A DNA stretch of 49,045 nt from contig NZ_LIQG01000025.1 of the NCBI RefSeq assembly GCF_001418015.1, positions 1-49,045 of the forward strand. The letters are read 5' to 3'. The translations under genes and the position numbers were made by a program. Origin of the DNA: Lacinutrix mariniflava (GTDB lineage Bacteria; Bacteroidota; Bacteroidia; Flavobacteriales; Flavobacteriaceae). The notes beneath the pieces are model-generated. The model had not been told where the DNA came from, did not search any database, and worked only from the letters and a program-made list of their open reading frames with translations. Positions 7,895-16,454 of this stretch are shown here, piece by piece. The number at the start of each line of letters is the position of its first letter. The stretch's first letter is position 1.

Positions 7895-8999
7895 CATCGT
7901 TATCTTCTTTAGAGGCTTTGTTCCACACCTTGATTTTATCACCTTCTTTAACACCATCCGTAATTTCTACATTAATACCATCAGAAAGACCTAATTCAAC
8001 ATTTACTTTTTCAAATTTACCTTCACCTTTTTCTATTTCAACAAAAGGCTTTTCTGTAATTCTATTAAATTGAAGTAAAGACTCTTTAATAACCATAATG
8101 CTATCTCTCGATTCCATTTCAATTTCTGCATTAGCACTATAACCAGCTCTAATTTTTGTTGAAGACTCTACTTCTACATCTGCTTTAATTGTAAACTGTA
8201 CTGCTCCGTTCTCTTCGTTACCTTTAGGCGCAACAAAAGTAAGTTTTGCAGGAAATTCTTTTTCCCCAATAGCACCTAATACAACTTTAATATCTTTTCC
8301 TTCTTCAAGTTTACCAACTTCTGCTTCGTCTACTTTACCTTCAAAAATCATTTTGCTCATATCTGCAATTGTAGCAATTGTAGTACCTGCATTAAAGTTA
8401 TTACTTTCTATTACCTGATCTCCTTCACGTACAGGGATTTCTAAAATAGTACCAGGAATTAATGCAACAATATTTGTATTTGCAGAGCCTCCTCCAGAAA
8501 GTGAACCTCTTTTAATAATTTGGTAATTATTTTGAGCTTGACGTAACGTTTCGTTAGATTGGTTTAAAGCTAACTCACTGTTTTCAAAATCTTGTCTTGA
8601 AATTACTCCTTTATCGAACAACGATTTATTTCTATCGTAAATAGTTTTAGAGTTATTGTAAGCCAATTTTGCAGACGATATTTGTCCATTTGCACCAACT
8701 AAACTTTGTTCGTTTGGTACTACTCTAATCTTAGCGATTACATCTCCTTTTTTAACAATATCTCCTTCTTCTACTAGAATTTTATCTATAATTCCAGCAA
8801 TTTGAGGCTTAAGTTCAATTTCTTCTTCTGGATTTAACTTACCAGTAGCTACAATTTTAGTATTAATTGAATCGTAAAAAGGCTCTGCTGTTTTAAAATC
8901 TTCTACAGATTTAGAGTTAGAATCTTTAAAGTACTTTAACACGAATACGAGTGCAATAAGCAATCCTAATCCTACTATAATTTTTAATGCTTTTTTCAT
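7884..8999 (-). CDS. Efflux periplasmic adaptor (MacA/HlyD family)
   Basis: A 371-residue membrane-fusion protein linking an inner-membrane MacB-type transporter to a TolC channel. It has an N-terminal membrane anchor (about 5-23). A biotinyl/lipoyl-like hairpin begins VATGKLNPEEEIELKPQIAG with the second half VEEGDIVKKGDVIAKI near 77-92. A helical hairpin (about 103-165) is followed by beta-barrel and membrane-proximal domains. The C-terminus is acidic (DNDDED). ATG at 8999. It lies 69 bases downstream of the first permease and overlaps the tolC-like gene. The order ATPase-permease-permease-adaptor-channel points to a MacAB-TolC type pump. Substrates could be peptides, lipids or drugs; the sequence does not say which. 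Confidence 0.9.
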   Translation of the reverse strand: MKKALKIIVGLGLLIALVFVLKYFKDSNSKSVEDFKTAEPFYDSINTKIVATGKLNPEEEIELKPQIAGIIDKILVEEGDIVKKGDVIAKIRVVPNEQSLVGANGQISSAKLAYNNSKTIYDRNKSLFDKGVISRQDFENSELALNQSNETLRQAQNNYQIIKRGSLSGGGSANTNIVALIPGTILEIPVREGDQVIESNNFNAGTTIATIADMSKMIFEGKVDEAEVGKLEEGKDIKVVLGAIGEKEFPAKLTFVAPKGNEENGAVQFTIKADVEVESSTKIRAGYSANAEIEMESRDSIMVIKESLLQFNRITEKPFVEIEKGEGKFEKVNVELGLSDGINVEITDGVKEGDKIKVWNKASKEDNDDED

Positions 9000-9068
9000 T
9001 ATTTATTAATTTAATTTCTCGGTTGATTTTAAAGCTATAAGCTCTATTTTATTATTTTGATTGGTTTA

Positions 9069-10310
9069 TTATTCTTCTCTTAAAGCATCAATTGGCTTTA
9101 TACTCGTTGCTTTAAATGCAGGTATTAATCCTATTAATGTTCCTAAAACTATTAAAATTATTAGTGCAACAAAAACGATACTAATAGAAACTGATGCATT
9201 TACCAACATTGCCTCATCGCCTTGACCATACAAAGAATCTAATAACATTAGTATGGATCCTCCACTTATTATACCTAATAATCCTGCGATTAAAGTAATA
9301 AAGACAGCTTCTAAAACTACTTGTCTTTTAATCTCGAATGGTGTTGCACCAAGTGCACGACGCACTCCTATTTCTTTAGTTCTTTCTTTTACAGTAATAA
9401 GTAAAATGTTACCAATAGCAAATACACCTGCAATAAGTGTAGCAATACCAACAAACCAAGTTAGAAACTGCATACCAGTTAAAAAACCTGTGATTTTTGC
9501 AAATTCCTTTCCTAAGTTAAAACTGCCAAAGGCACGGTTATCTTCAGGATGTACTTTATTTAAGTTTTTTAGAATAAGTTTAGCATCGGTTTCTATTTGC
9601 GAAATATCGTATTCTGGTTTTCCGGTAATCATCATCCAACCAATATTTTCGCCCATATTATATATTTGCTGAAAGGTTGTAAATGGAATATGAATATCGC
9701 TTGAAGGTCCCATATTTGCATTTCCAGTTTCAAACATACCAACGACTTTAAAATTCATTCCGTTTAACTGAATGTACTCACCTATCATTTCGGCATCTTT
9801 TTCAAAAAGTTGTTTATATATTTCTTCTGAAATAACAACTACTTTCCTATTCTCATCAATATCTGTCTGATTAATAAAACGTCCTTGAATCATTTTCTTT
9901 TTCTGAACCTGATCTAGCAAAGGATAATCACCATTTACTCCAAAATTTCCAGATAAAAAATTATGAACTACCAAAGCTTGACTTTGGTTTCTTGGCACAA
10001 CAAACTCTATACCTTCTACATTTTCCTCTATCTTTTTAGCATCGCTTATTTTAAGCTGTACTTGTCTACCTTCTTGAAACCCTTTAAATGGCTTACTTGT
10101 ACTTTGTGCCCATACAAATACACTATTTGTCGCAAAGCTTCCAAACAACCTATTAAATGAGTTTTCGATACCACGTGCCGAACCTAATAGTCCAATAAGT
10201 AATAAAATTCCCCACCAAACACCAACCATAGTTAATGCTGTACGTAGTTTATTTTTGGTTAAACTATCGTAGACTTCTTGCCACGTATCTCTTTCAAATA
10301 AAAATTTCAT
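9069..10310 (-). CDS. ABC transporter permease, MacB/FtsX type (permease 2)
   Basis: A 413-residue MacB-like permease. The first transmembrane helix (about 23-45) follows a LRTALTMVGVWWGILLL segment. A large periplasmic MacB core domain (~50-270) comes next. Three C-terminal helices (about 283-308, 333-357 and 375-400) contain the FtsX motif VKERTKEIGVRRALGATP at ~310-327. The C-terminus IKPIDALREE is typical. It pairs with the neighbouring, different permease (10369-11598) and the ATPase 11591-12292. Tripartite systems with two MacB-like permeases and one ATPase are common in Bacteroidota. ATG at 10310. Confidence 0.9.
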   Translation of the reverse strand: MKFLFERDTWQEVYDSLTKNKLRTALTMVGVWWGILLLIGLLGSARGIENSFNRLFGSFATNSVFVWAQSTSKPFKGFQEGRQVQLKISDAKKIEENVEGIEFVVPRNQSQALVVHNFLSGNFGVNGDYPLLDQVQKKKMIQGRFINQTDIDENRKVVVISEEIYKQLFEKDAEMIGEYIQLNGMNFKVVGMFETGNANMGPSSDIHIPFTTFQQIYNMGENIGWMMITGKPEYDISQIETDAKLILKNLNKVHPEDNRAFGSFNLGKEFAKITGFLTGMQFLTWFVGIATLIAGVFAIGNILLITVKERTKEIGVRRALGATPFEIKRQVVLEAVFITLIAGLLGIISGGSILMLLDSLYGQGDEAMLVNASVSISIVFVALIILIVLGTLIGLIPAFKATSIKPIDALREE

Positions 10311-10368
10311 TCGTTAATTTTTATTAATTCAAATTGGAAACCTATTAAAATTACTTTGTTAATCATAA

Positions 10369-11598
10369 TTAATCGTCTCTAAGTGCTACAATAGGTTTAA
10401 TTCTTGAAGCCTTTTTTGCTGGTAAATATCCTGCTATCGCACCTGCCAAAATAAGTGTAATGGCTGCACCAACTACAATACTTAAACTTACCGATGGATC
10501 TTTAATAAAATATTTCTCTAAAAACGGACCTGCAAATTCTACCACGCCCATACCAATTACTAAACCTACGAAACCAGCAATAATAGTTACCAATATAGAT
10601 TCTAGTAAAATAATAGATACAATAGATTTTGGAGAAGCACCTAAGGCTTTACGAATACCTATTTCTTTAGTACGCTCTTTAACAATAAAAATCATCATGT
10701 TACTAATACCAACAATTCCTGCTATTAAGGTTCCAAAACCAATAACTAAAACTAGAAAGCCTAGAATAAATGTAAACTGGTTAATTGCTTTCGATTCGTT
10801 AGCTAGATTTCGAACACGAATGGCACGTTGATCGTTTTGAGAAACCGTAAATCTATCTTTAAGTTTTTTTGTTAGCAGATTACTAAAACCAATAGCTGCA
10901 TCAAAATTCATATCAGGATTATAGGTTAAATTTATTTGATCGACATAATCGTTATTCCCATAAATTTGTTGTGCTGTACTTATTGGCATGTAGATTAAAC
11001 GTTCTTCATTATCTCCACCATCGTCACTAAACACACCTACTACCTTATATTGAATACCGTTTAGGTTTATATACTTTCCAATAGCTGTTGTTTTTAAAAA
11101 CAGATCTTCTTCTACCAAACGCCCAATAACGACTACTTTGGTTTTGTTTTTAATATCAGACTCATTTACATAACGCCCATAAGTTACTTTTGTATTCTCT
11201 AAATATTGATGATCCGGGTTAACCGCACGAATGCTATAATTACTTTTTTCGTTTCTAAAAGTAGCAACAACATTTAAGTACACTCTTGAAGTAATGTATT
11301 GTACTTTGTCTCCAAATTCTTCTTTAATCCAAGCTTGATCTTCATTTTTAAATTGAATACGTCTTCCTGCTTGTAAGCCATTACTAGCTTTAGATGTCAT
11401 ACCAGATTGTACAAATATTGAATTTGAAGCATCGTCTGCAAATGCAGAATCAAATGTATTTACCAATCCATTTACAATACCAAATAATATTGCAAATAGA
11501 GAAATAGCAAATGCTACCGTAAAACCAGATAATAAAGATCGGGTTCTATTCATATTTATACTTTGGAAAATTTCTCTCCAGAGGTCTCTATCAAACAT
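10369..11598 (-). CDS. ABC transporter permease, MacB/FtsX type (permease 1)
   Basis: A 409-residue MacB-like permease with the same plan as its downstream neighbour: N-terminal helix (~20-45), periplasmic core domain, and three C-terminal helices with VKERTKEIGIRKALGASP at about 307-324. It ends IKPIVALRDD. The ATG at 11598 overlaps the end of the ATPase gene by 8 bases, so the two are translationally coupled. Identity to the second permease is only moderate by eye (shared FtsX motif, different core), so the pair most likely forms a heterodimer over an ATPase dimer rather than being a recent duplication. Confidence 0.9.
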   Translation of the reverse strand: MFDRDLWREIFQSINMNRTRSLLSGFTVAFAISLFAILFGIVNGLVNTFDSAFADDASNSIFVQSGMTSKASNGLQAGRRIQFKNEDQAWIKEEFGDKVQYITSRVYLNVVATFRNEKSNYSIRAVNPDHQYLENTKVTYGRYVNESDIKNKTKVVVIGRLVEEDLFLKTTAIGKYINLNGIQYKVVGVFSDDGGDNEERLIYMPISTAQQIYGNNDYVDQINLTYNPDMNFDAAIGFSNLLTKKLKDRFTVSQNDQRAIRVRNLANESKAINQFTFILGFLVLVIGFGTLIAGIVGISNMMIFIVKERTKEIGIRKALGASPKSIVSIILLESILVTIIAGFVGLVIGMGVVEFAGPFLEKYFIKDPSVSLSIVVGAAITLILAGAIAGYLPAKKASRIKPIVALRDD

Positions 11599-12292
11599 AT
11601 TGTGATGCTCTTACTTGTTCTACAAACGTATCTTCTATAATAACACCATCTTTAAGTCTAACTATTCGCTTACACATGCTTGCAATATCCTCTTCGTGTG
11701 TTACCATTAATATGGTTTTACCTTCATCGTTAAGCGATTGAATAAAATCCATAATTTCGTGAGAAGTCTTGGTATCCAATGCTCCTGTTGGCTCATCGGC
11801 TAATAATAACTTTGGATCTGCCGCTAATGCTCGTGCAATAGCAACACGCTGTTTTTGTCCACCAGATAACTCATTTGGTAAATGGTGCGCCCAATCTTTA
11901 AGTCCTACTTTTTCTAAGTGAAATAGCCCTTTTTCTATACGTTCTTTACGTTTTAAGCCTTGATAGTATAAAGGTAGAGCGACGTTATCTAAAGCGTTTT
12001 TATAATTTATTAAGTTGAAAGACTGAAAAATAAACCCTAAAAATTTATTTCTATAAATAGCTGCCTTTTTTTCGGTAAGATTTTTAATAGGAACATTGTC
12101 TAAAATGTATTCACCTTCATCTGCTTCGTCCAGCATTCCTATTATATTAAGTAAAGTAGATTTTCCTGATCCCGAAGAACCCATAATAGCTACCATTTCT
12201 CCTGCTTCTACAGATAGGTCTATTCCTTTTAATACATGTAAACTAGAATCTCCAATTGGATAAGACTTGTGTAGCTTATTTATTTTGAGCAT
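11591..12292 (-). CDS. ABC transporter ATP-binding protein, MacB/LolD type
   Basis: A 233-residue ATPase that drives the two MacB-like permeases. Motifs seen: Walker A GSSGSGKST (38-46), Q-loop FIFQSFNL (~87-94), signature LSGGQKQR (142-149), Walker B LLLADEP (162-168), D-loop ALD, and H-loop His199. It belongs to the LolD/MacB group by its short length and the GALDTKTS segment. It is the first gene of the efflux operon. No textbook promoter box was found in the 146 bases upstream, so read-through from the 12439-12663 gene is possible. Confidence 0.95.
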   Translation of the reverse strand: MLKINKLHKSYPIGDSSLHVLKGIDLSVEAGEMVAIMGSSGSGKSTLLNIIGMLDEADEGEYILDNVPIKNLTEKKAAIYRNKFLGFIFQSFNLINYKNALDNVALPLYYQGLKRKERIEKGLFHLEKVGLKDWAHHLPNELSGGQKQRVAIARALAADPKLLLADEPTGALDTKTSHEIMDFIQSLNDEGKTILMVTHEEDIASMCKRIVRLKDGVIIEDTFVEQVRASQYV

Positions 12293-12438
12293 AATGGTTG
12301 GTTTTTTGATTAGATGTTAACTACATCATATCCATTAGACTACAAAGGACTTTATTTGTTACAGGAATTTTGCTAATAAAATGTTAAAACCTGCATATTT
12401 ACATTAAACAGATTAATAAAACTCTAGTAAACAAAATA

Positions 12439-12663
12439 TTATTTCTCCTTTTTAACTCTAAAATACTTCCAATAAATAGCAAAGCCAACACCAAAAATTA
12501 AAATATATGGTATTGCCATTAAATAGATAATACCATCGTTTATACCTTTTGCTACACCTTGACCTTCTTCATTTTCTAAAACCGCACGACACATTGCGCA
12601 TTGTGCATTTGTCTCAATAAAAGTGAGGAGAGATAAAAATAATACGATTGCTTTGTTTTTCAT
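12439..12663 (-). CDS. Small membrane protein with CxxC, oxidase-cluster associated
   Basis: A 74-residue protein. A signal peptide or first hydrophobic stretch (1-20, ending NAQ) is followed at once by CAMCRAVLEN, a short acidic segment, and one transmembrane helix (~46-66) with a basic tail (FRVKKEK). If the first segment is cleaved, the two cysteines (21 and 24) sit at the very N-terminus outside the cytoplasmic membrane. Similar small proteins lie beside the SCO and cytochrome oxidase genes in other Flavobacteriaceae, as far as I recall. The family has no established function. The CxxC in this context suggests a redox or copper-handling role, which is inference. ATG at 12663. Confidence 0.75.
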   Translation of the reverse strand: MKNKAIVLFLSLLTFIETNAQCAMCRAVLENEEGQGVAKGINDGIIYLMAIPYILIFGVGFAIYWKYFRVKKEK

Positions 12664-12675
12664 TTTTATAAAATT

Positions 12676-12720
12676 ACTTCTCGATACAATTTCTCATGCT
12701 TCGAAATCACTCGAAGTGAC
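12676..12720. repeat. Intergenic palindromic repeat resembling a dispersed flavobacterial element
   Basis: This short gap contains ACTTCTCGATACAAT, then TCATGCTTCGAAATCACTCG and GAAGTGAC. I recall near-identical 45-base intergenic sequences scattered in many Flavobacteriaceae genomes. Only one copy is present in this window, so its repeat status rests on memory and cannot be shown here. Confidence 0.4.
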
Positions 12721-12731
12721 AATAGATTAAA

Positions 12732-13280
12732 TTACACGTAGTAAGGAGATATCATTAAATACACAATAACACCCGTTACAGCAACATATAACCATAATGG
12801 AAATGTAATACGTGCTATTTTTTTATGCCTTTCGAAGTTATTAGAAATTGCTCTTACGTAAGTAATCAATACAAAAGGAATGACTACAACAGATAATAAA
12901 ATATGTGTTATTAGAATGAAGTAATACACATAAGCAATAGCGCCTTCACCTCCAAATTTGGTAGAATCGCTAGTCATGTGATATCCGATATATAGCAATA
13001 AGAATATTACTGATAGAGAGATCGCAAACTTCATTAATCGCTCATGAAGTACTTTATTACCTTTCTTTATTGCCGACACAGCTAAGAGTAAAACAACAGC
13101 AGTTATTCCATTTATAGTGGCATAAACTGGAGGTAAGAATGTTAATGGCTCTACATTAAAACCAAAATCTTTAAGTTTAACACGAAATAAGATAGCTACA
13201 GCAATAGGAATAATAACAGAAAGTGCAACAATCCATTTATTATATTTCTTTTCGTTTTGTATGTTTTCTGGTGTATTCAT
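12732..13280 (-). CDS. DUF420 (CtaM-like) membrane protein
   Basis: A 182-residue integral membrane protein with five hydrophobic segments (about 16-34, 46-66, 84-103, 115-143 and 157-178). Conserved His residues lie in the helices: the LLLYIGYHMTSD region, then ILITHILLSVVVIPFV. This is the DUF420 family. Its Gram-positive member CtaM is known to be needed for activity of haem A oxidases. The position between the SCO gene and a CxxC protein in an oxidase cluster supports an oxidase-maturation role. ATG at 13280; length normal. Confidence 0.85.
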   Translation of the reverse strand: MNTPENIQNEKKYNKWIVALSVIIPIAVAILFRVKLKDFGFNVEPLTFLPPVYATINGITAVVLLLAVSAIKKGNKVLHERLMKFAISLSVIFLLLYIGYHMTSDSTKFGGEGAIAYVYYFILITHILLSVVVIPFVLITYVRAISNNFERHKKIARITFPLWLYVAVTGVIVYLMISPYYV

Positions 13281-13332
13281 TTGTATTATACTGTTTTGCT
13301 TTCTAAAGTAAATAGAAATAATAATCTAAGAC

Positions 13333-14076
13333 TTACTCGTTTAAAAGCTTCTTAATATCCTCTTTTAGCATTGTTATTTCTTGTTCATTACCGTCTTCGT
13401 CCATTTTCTCTTGCTCGCTAATAACACCTTTATAGAAAATTTTCGGATTACCAAAGTCATCTAATCTAGAACGTATAAATCCATTCTTATCTATTAAAGC
13501 AAAATCTCCAGAATGCTCGAAACCAATTTCATCATCTTCAACTTTACCAACAAATATATTAAAGCCAACGTTAGCTAGTTTGTATATTTCAGACTCATCT
13601 CCTGTCATTAAATTCCAATTAGGATTGGTAATACCATACTTTTCAGCATAAGCTTTTAAAATTTCTGGAGTATCAAATTCTGGAGTAATTGAAAAAGAAG
13701 CCACACCAAAATCCTTATCCATTTTGTATGTTTCCTGAATCTCTACTAAGTTTCTATTCATTCTTGGACAAATAGTTGGGCATGTTGTAAAAAAGAACTC
13801 TACAATATATACTTTGCCTTTGTAATCGTCTTGTGTGATGGTTTTACCGTCTTGATTAATAAAGTTAAAAGCAGGTACTTTTTTAGGTTTTCCATTTATT
13901 TCTATAAATGCTAAATCTCCTTTATCTTCAAAATTATTGTCTTGCCCAACACTAATTCTATCATTTCTAGTGATGTCGTTATTTTTTATTCTATCTACTA
14001 TTTTTGGAACGAATATAATTCCGAATAATAAAATAATAAAAGCGATACTTATGTATGAGTAGTTATTCTTTTTCAT
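13333..14076 (-). CDS. SCO family copper chaperone for cytochrome oxidase
   Basis: A 247-residue SCO1/SenC-type protein that delivers or redox-prepares copper for the Cu-A site of oxidase subunit II. It is anchored by one N-terminal helix (~8-25). The thioredoxin fold carries the copper-binding C99-P-T-I-C103 and the conserved distal His188 (FEHSGDFALID), so all three ligands are present. I start at the ATG at 14076 (MKKNNYSY); a frame running further upstream lies inside the preceding gene. The start overlaps the upstream stop by 14 bases, implying coupled translation with the SCO-like gene 14063-14803. Confidence 0.93.
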   Translation of the reverse strand: MKKNNYSYISIAFIILLFGIIFVPKIVDRIKNNDITRNDRISVGQDNNFEDKGDLAFIEINGKPKKVPAFNFINQDGKTITQDDYKGKVYIVEFFFTTCPTICPRMNRNLVEIQETYKMDKDFGVASFSITPEFDTPEILKAYAEKYGITNPNWNLMTGDESEIYKLANVGFNIFVGKVEDDEIGFEHSGDFALIDKNGFIRSRLDDFGNPKIFYKGVISEQEKMDEDGNEQEITMLKEDIKKLLNE

Positions 14077-14803
14077 CTGTTTCTTTATCAGGATTAAGAT
14101 CTTTGGCTCTTCGGTTTGAAGAATCAATTTTATTTCTTCCAGATTTTCTGTATTCCTCCAATAACACACGCATATCTTCTGCCGCTAACTTATTTTTGAT
14201 AATAGAAACTTGAGAACAATCGTATGCGGTAAGTGGATAAACCTGTGCTTCTTTTTCAATTTCCTTTTTAGACCTATCGTCCAGTCGCCCACGTTGGCTT
14301 AATTCTTTATCAATAACAAAAACACTATTTGTAGCTAATGTGTTATCAAGTTGCTCGCTTGTTCTAAGGCTGTTAAATAGTTTATTAATATCGCTATCAC
14401 TAGCATATACAAAATGCCAATACTTGTGTACGCTATACCTAGTTAATTCTTGAGTTAACCTCGTCGTCCTGTCTTGGGACTCTTTAGTCACCATCATTAC
14501 AATTTGGAACTTTTTAAAGCCTTTAAACTTATTATAAACAAGTTCTTTAAGATTGGAAGCTTCTACGACTCTAGATTCGGGATCACTTCCTAAAAAGCCT
14601 AAAACAGTAATGTGATCTTTTAATAGCACATCTGAATTTGTAACTGAAGATAAATTTGAAATATCTAGCACTTCATCTTTTACAACATCTAGAACATTGT
14701 AGTTATTAGTAGCCGGATATAACATAAGTAAAAATACAACTGGAAGAAAAAACAAAATTCCTAAAATGGAGTATTTTTTTATGGCCTTTTTATTCATCTT
14801 CAT
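14063..14803 (-). CDS. Membrane-anchored SCO-like protein lacking the copper cysteines
   Basis: A protein of about 246 residues with one N-terminal helix (~13-32) and a soluble domain outside the membrane. I do not recognise a named family. Its order of segments resembles SCO/thioredoxin-like proteins: a beta strand HITVLGFLG, a QIVMMVT strand, a segment WHFVYASDSDINKLF, and NSVFVIDKELSQRGRLDD, which parallels ALIDKNGFIRSRLDD of the neighbouring SCO protein. There is no CxxxC where SCO has it; the one Cys visible lies late (YDCSQV). The basic and acidic tail follows residue ~215. Start ATG at 14803 or 14797 (a GTG at 14806 precedes it). It follows a terminator and overlaps SCO, so it probably works with it in oxidase assembly (inference). 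Confidence 0.75.
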   Translation of the reverse strand: MKMNKKAIKKYSILGILFFLPVVFLLMLYPATNNYNVLDVVKDEVLDISNLSSVTNSDVLLKDHITVLGFLGSDPESRVVEASNLKELVYNKFKGFKKFQIVMMVTKESQDRTTRLTQELTRYSVHKYWHFVYASDSDINKLFNSLRTSEQLDNTLATNSVFVIDKELSQRGRLDDRSKKEIEKEAQVYPLTAYDCSQVSIIKNKLAAEDMRVLLEEYRKSGRNKIDSSNRRAKDLNPDKETDEKE

Positions 14804-14827
14804 CACATTTATTTGAGTTACAAAAAT

Positions 14828-14859
14828 AAAAAAGGTGGTTTTAAAAAACCACCTTTTTT
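14828..14859 (-). terminator. Terminator after the oxidase subunit III/IV genes
   Basis: Perfect arms AAAGGTGGTTT (14831-14841) and AAACCACCTTT (14846-14856) are flanked by A and T runs on both sides. It could work in either direction, but only minus-strand genes flank it. It separates the subunit IV gene from the SCO-like/SCO pair, although some read-through may feed the latter. Confidence 0.85.
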
Positions 14860-14882
14860 TATCTTTTAACTTATATTTTTAA

Positions 14883-15263
14883 CTAAAAATCTCTTTTCAC
14901 AAATCCGTTAGAATAAACGCCTTCAATATAGCCTCCTTCTTGCAATAGAATGAACACTAAGTAGCATATTAAAAATACGGCTGTCCATATTACCATGCGT
15001 CTTAATGCTTTTACTTCGTCACGCATGTGCATAAAATCCCAAGTAATATAATATGCTTTTACTATTGTAAGGATAATAAATATCCAGTTAAGTGCTTTCA
15101 TGCCCAAAACTTTACCCATAAACATTTCTGGTTTGTAAATACCTAAAACTACTTCAACCGCAGTTACAAATGTTAAGAATGCTAATACACCCCAAATTTT
15201 TTGAGTGTTAGACTTAAATTTCCATAACCCTCTAAATATTTCTAATTTATGCTCGTGTGCCAT
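14883..15263 (-). CDS. Cytochrome c oxidase subunit IV (caa3 type)
   Basis: A 126-residue small subunit of the haem-copper oxidase in the inner membrane. It has three transmembrane segments (about 25-43, 56-75 and 90-110). The pattern matches the prokaryotic subunit IV family, including the THEM-like YITWDFMHMRDEVKALRR cytoplasmic turn. ATG at 15263; it lies 52 bases after the long subunit III gene, and a small hairpin TCCC/GGGA occupies that gap. The following terminator marks the end of this transcript. Confidence 0.88.
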   Translation of the reverse strand: MAHEHKLEIFRGLWKFKSNTQKIWGVLAFLTFVTAVEVVLGIYKPEMFMGKVLGMKALNWIFIILTIVKAYYITWDFMHMRDEVKALRRMVIWTAVFLICYLVFILLQEGGYIEGVYSNGFVKRDF

Positions 15264-15315
15264 TTTAATATGCTTTATATAAATCCCTTTTATAGGGAAT
15301 GATACTATTTTTTAA

Positions 15316-16314
15316 TTATACCAAGTAGAAGAATGTGAATACAAATACCCAAACTAAATCTACAAAGTGCCAATACAATCCTACTTTCTCTACCATTTCG
15401 TAGCTTTTACGTCTTTCGTAAGTACCAATAATAACATTAAAGAAAACAATAATATTTAGAACAACTCCTGATAATACGTGGAAACCGTGGAATCCTGTGA
15501 TAAAGAAAAAGAAATCTGCAAATAATGGAGACCCATATTCATTTACTTTTAAATTAGCACCATGTATTACTGCTTTACCATCAGACTTTAATTGTTTTAA
15601 AGATTCTTCGCGAGATAAAACTGTTTTATGACCGTGCTCGTTAATAATTTGATTTCTAATCAATATATTTTCGTTAGCAACTAAACCTTTATAAACTTCG
15701 TCTATAGAGTATTCCGGCAGTGTACCTTCACTAACAAACCATAGCCCAGACTTGCTTTCGTGTTGTGTTCTCTCAGTATGTGACGCTTTTGCAAAGTCTG
15801 CAATAGCTACACGCTCGAATTTTTGTTCTCCCTCTACGGTTTTGTATTCCCCAAACTGAAGAATATTTCCTCCGTTAGTTTGTATAGCACCATATTCTCC
15901 TTTAATAAAAGTGTTCCATTCCCAAGCTTGAGAACCAACAAATATAACACCACCAATAACTGTTAAGAACATGTACCATGTTACTTTCTTCTTATTTAAG
16001 TGATGACCTGCATCTACAGCTAACACCATAGTTACAGAAGACATAATTAATATAAACGTCATAAACGCCACATAAATCATTGGATAATTACCATGAAAGA
16101 AAGGTACGTGCGTAAAAACCTCGTCTGCAATTGGCCAAGATTCAATAAATTTAAATCTAGAAAAACCGTAAGCAGCTAAAAATGCTGAAAATGTTAAGGC
16201 ATCGGAAACGATAAAAAACCACATCATCATTTTACCATAACTGGCTTTTAGAGGATCATTTCCGCCTCCCCAAGTTTTACCTTCTGTTCCAGTAGTTGCA
16301 ACTGTAGTATTCAT
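15316..16314 (-). CDS. Cytochrome c oxidase subunit III, long form with a hydrophilic insertion
   Basis: A 332-residue haem-copper oxidase subunit III. Membrane helices are visible at about 30-50, 78-100, 112-130, 266-296 and 312-332. The C-terminal helix has the family motif YWHFVDLVWVFVF. The HGFHVLSG segment (277-284) is also typical. Residues about 134-265 form a long charged insertion between helices that the 193-residue paralog upstream lacks, so this form has a large extramembrane domain. ATG at 16314. A TATTTTTG promoter box precedes it. It presumably assembles with CtaC and CtaD, encoded 20 kb away. Confidence 0.9.
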   Translation of the reverse strand: MNTTVATTGTEGKTWGGGNDPLKASYGKMMMWFFIVSDALTFSAFLAAYGFSRFKFIESWPIADEVFTHVPFFHGNYPMIYVAFMTFILIMSSVTMVLAVDAGHHLNKKKVTWYMFLTVIGGVIFVGSQAWEWNTFIKGEYGAIQTNGGNILQFGEYKTVEGEQKFERVAIADFAKASHTERTQHESKSGLWFVSEGTLPEYSIDEVYKGLVANENILIRNQIINEHGHKTVLSREESLKQLKSDGKAVIHGANLKVNEYGSPLFADFFFFITGFHGFHVLSGVVLNIIVFFNVIIGTYERRKSYEMVEKVGLYWHFVDLVWVFVFTFFYLV

Positions 16315-16345
16315 ATAGTTGAGTTCGTTAATTTTAAATATTGCA

Positions 16346-16353
16346 CAAAAATA
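16346..16353 (-). promoter_or_regulatory. -7 box for the long subunit III gene
   Basis: TATTTTTG on the minus strand matches TAnnTTTG, 32 bases before the start codon. No clear -33 TTG was found. Confidence 0.45.
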
Positions 16354-16454
16354 ATCATTTTCTTCTACTAAAGAAATGTTAAACTATAATTTTTGAGCCT
16401 TGTTTTATCTGATTAGTAAATTCTGTTTCTTGACCGCCCTTATATTGTAAAAAT

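Noticed and set aside
9253-9672. A 139-codon plus-strand open frame inside the MacB-like permease
   Set aside because: It is antisense to the FtsX motif region, with no start context or family resemblance.
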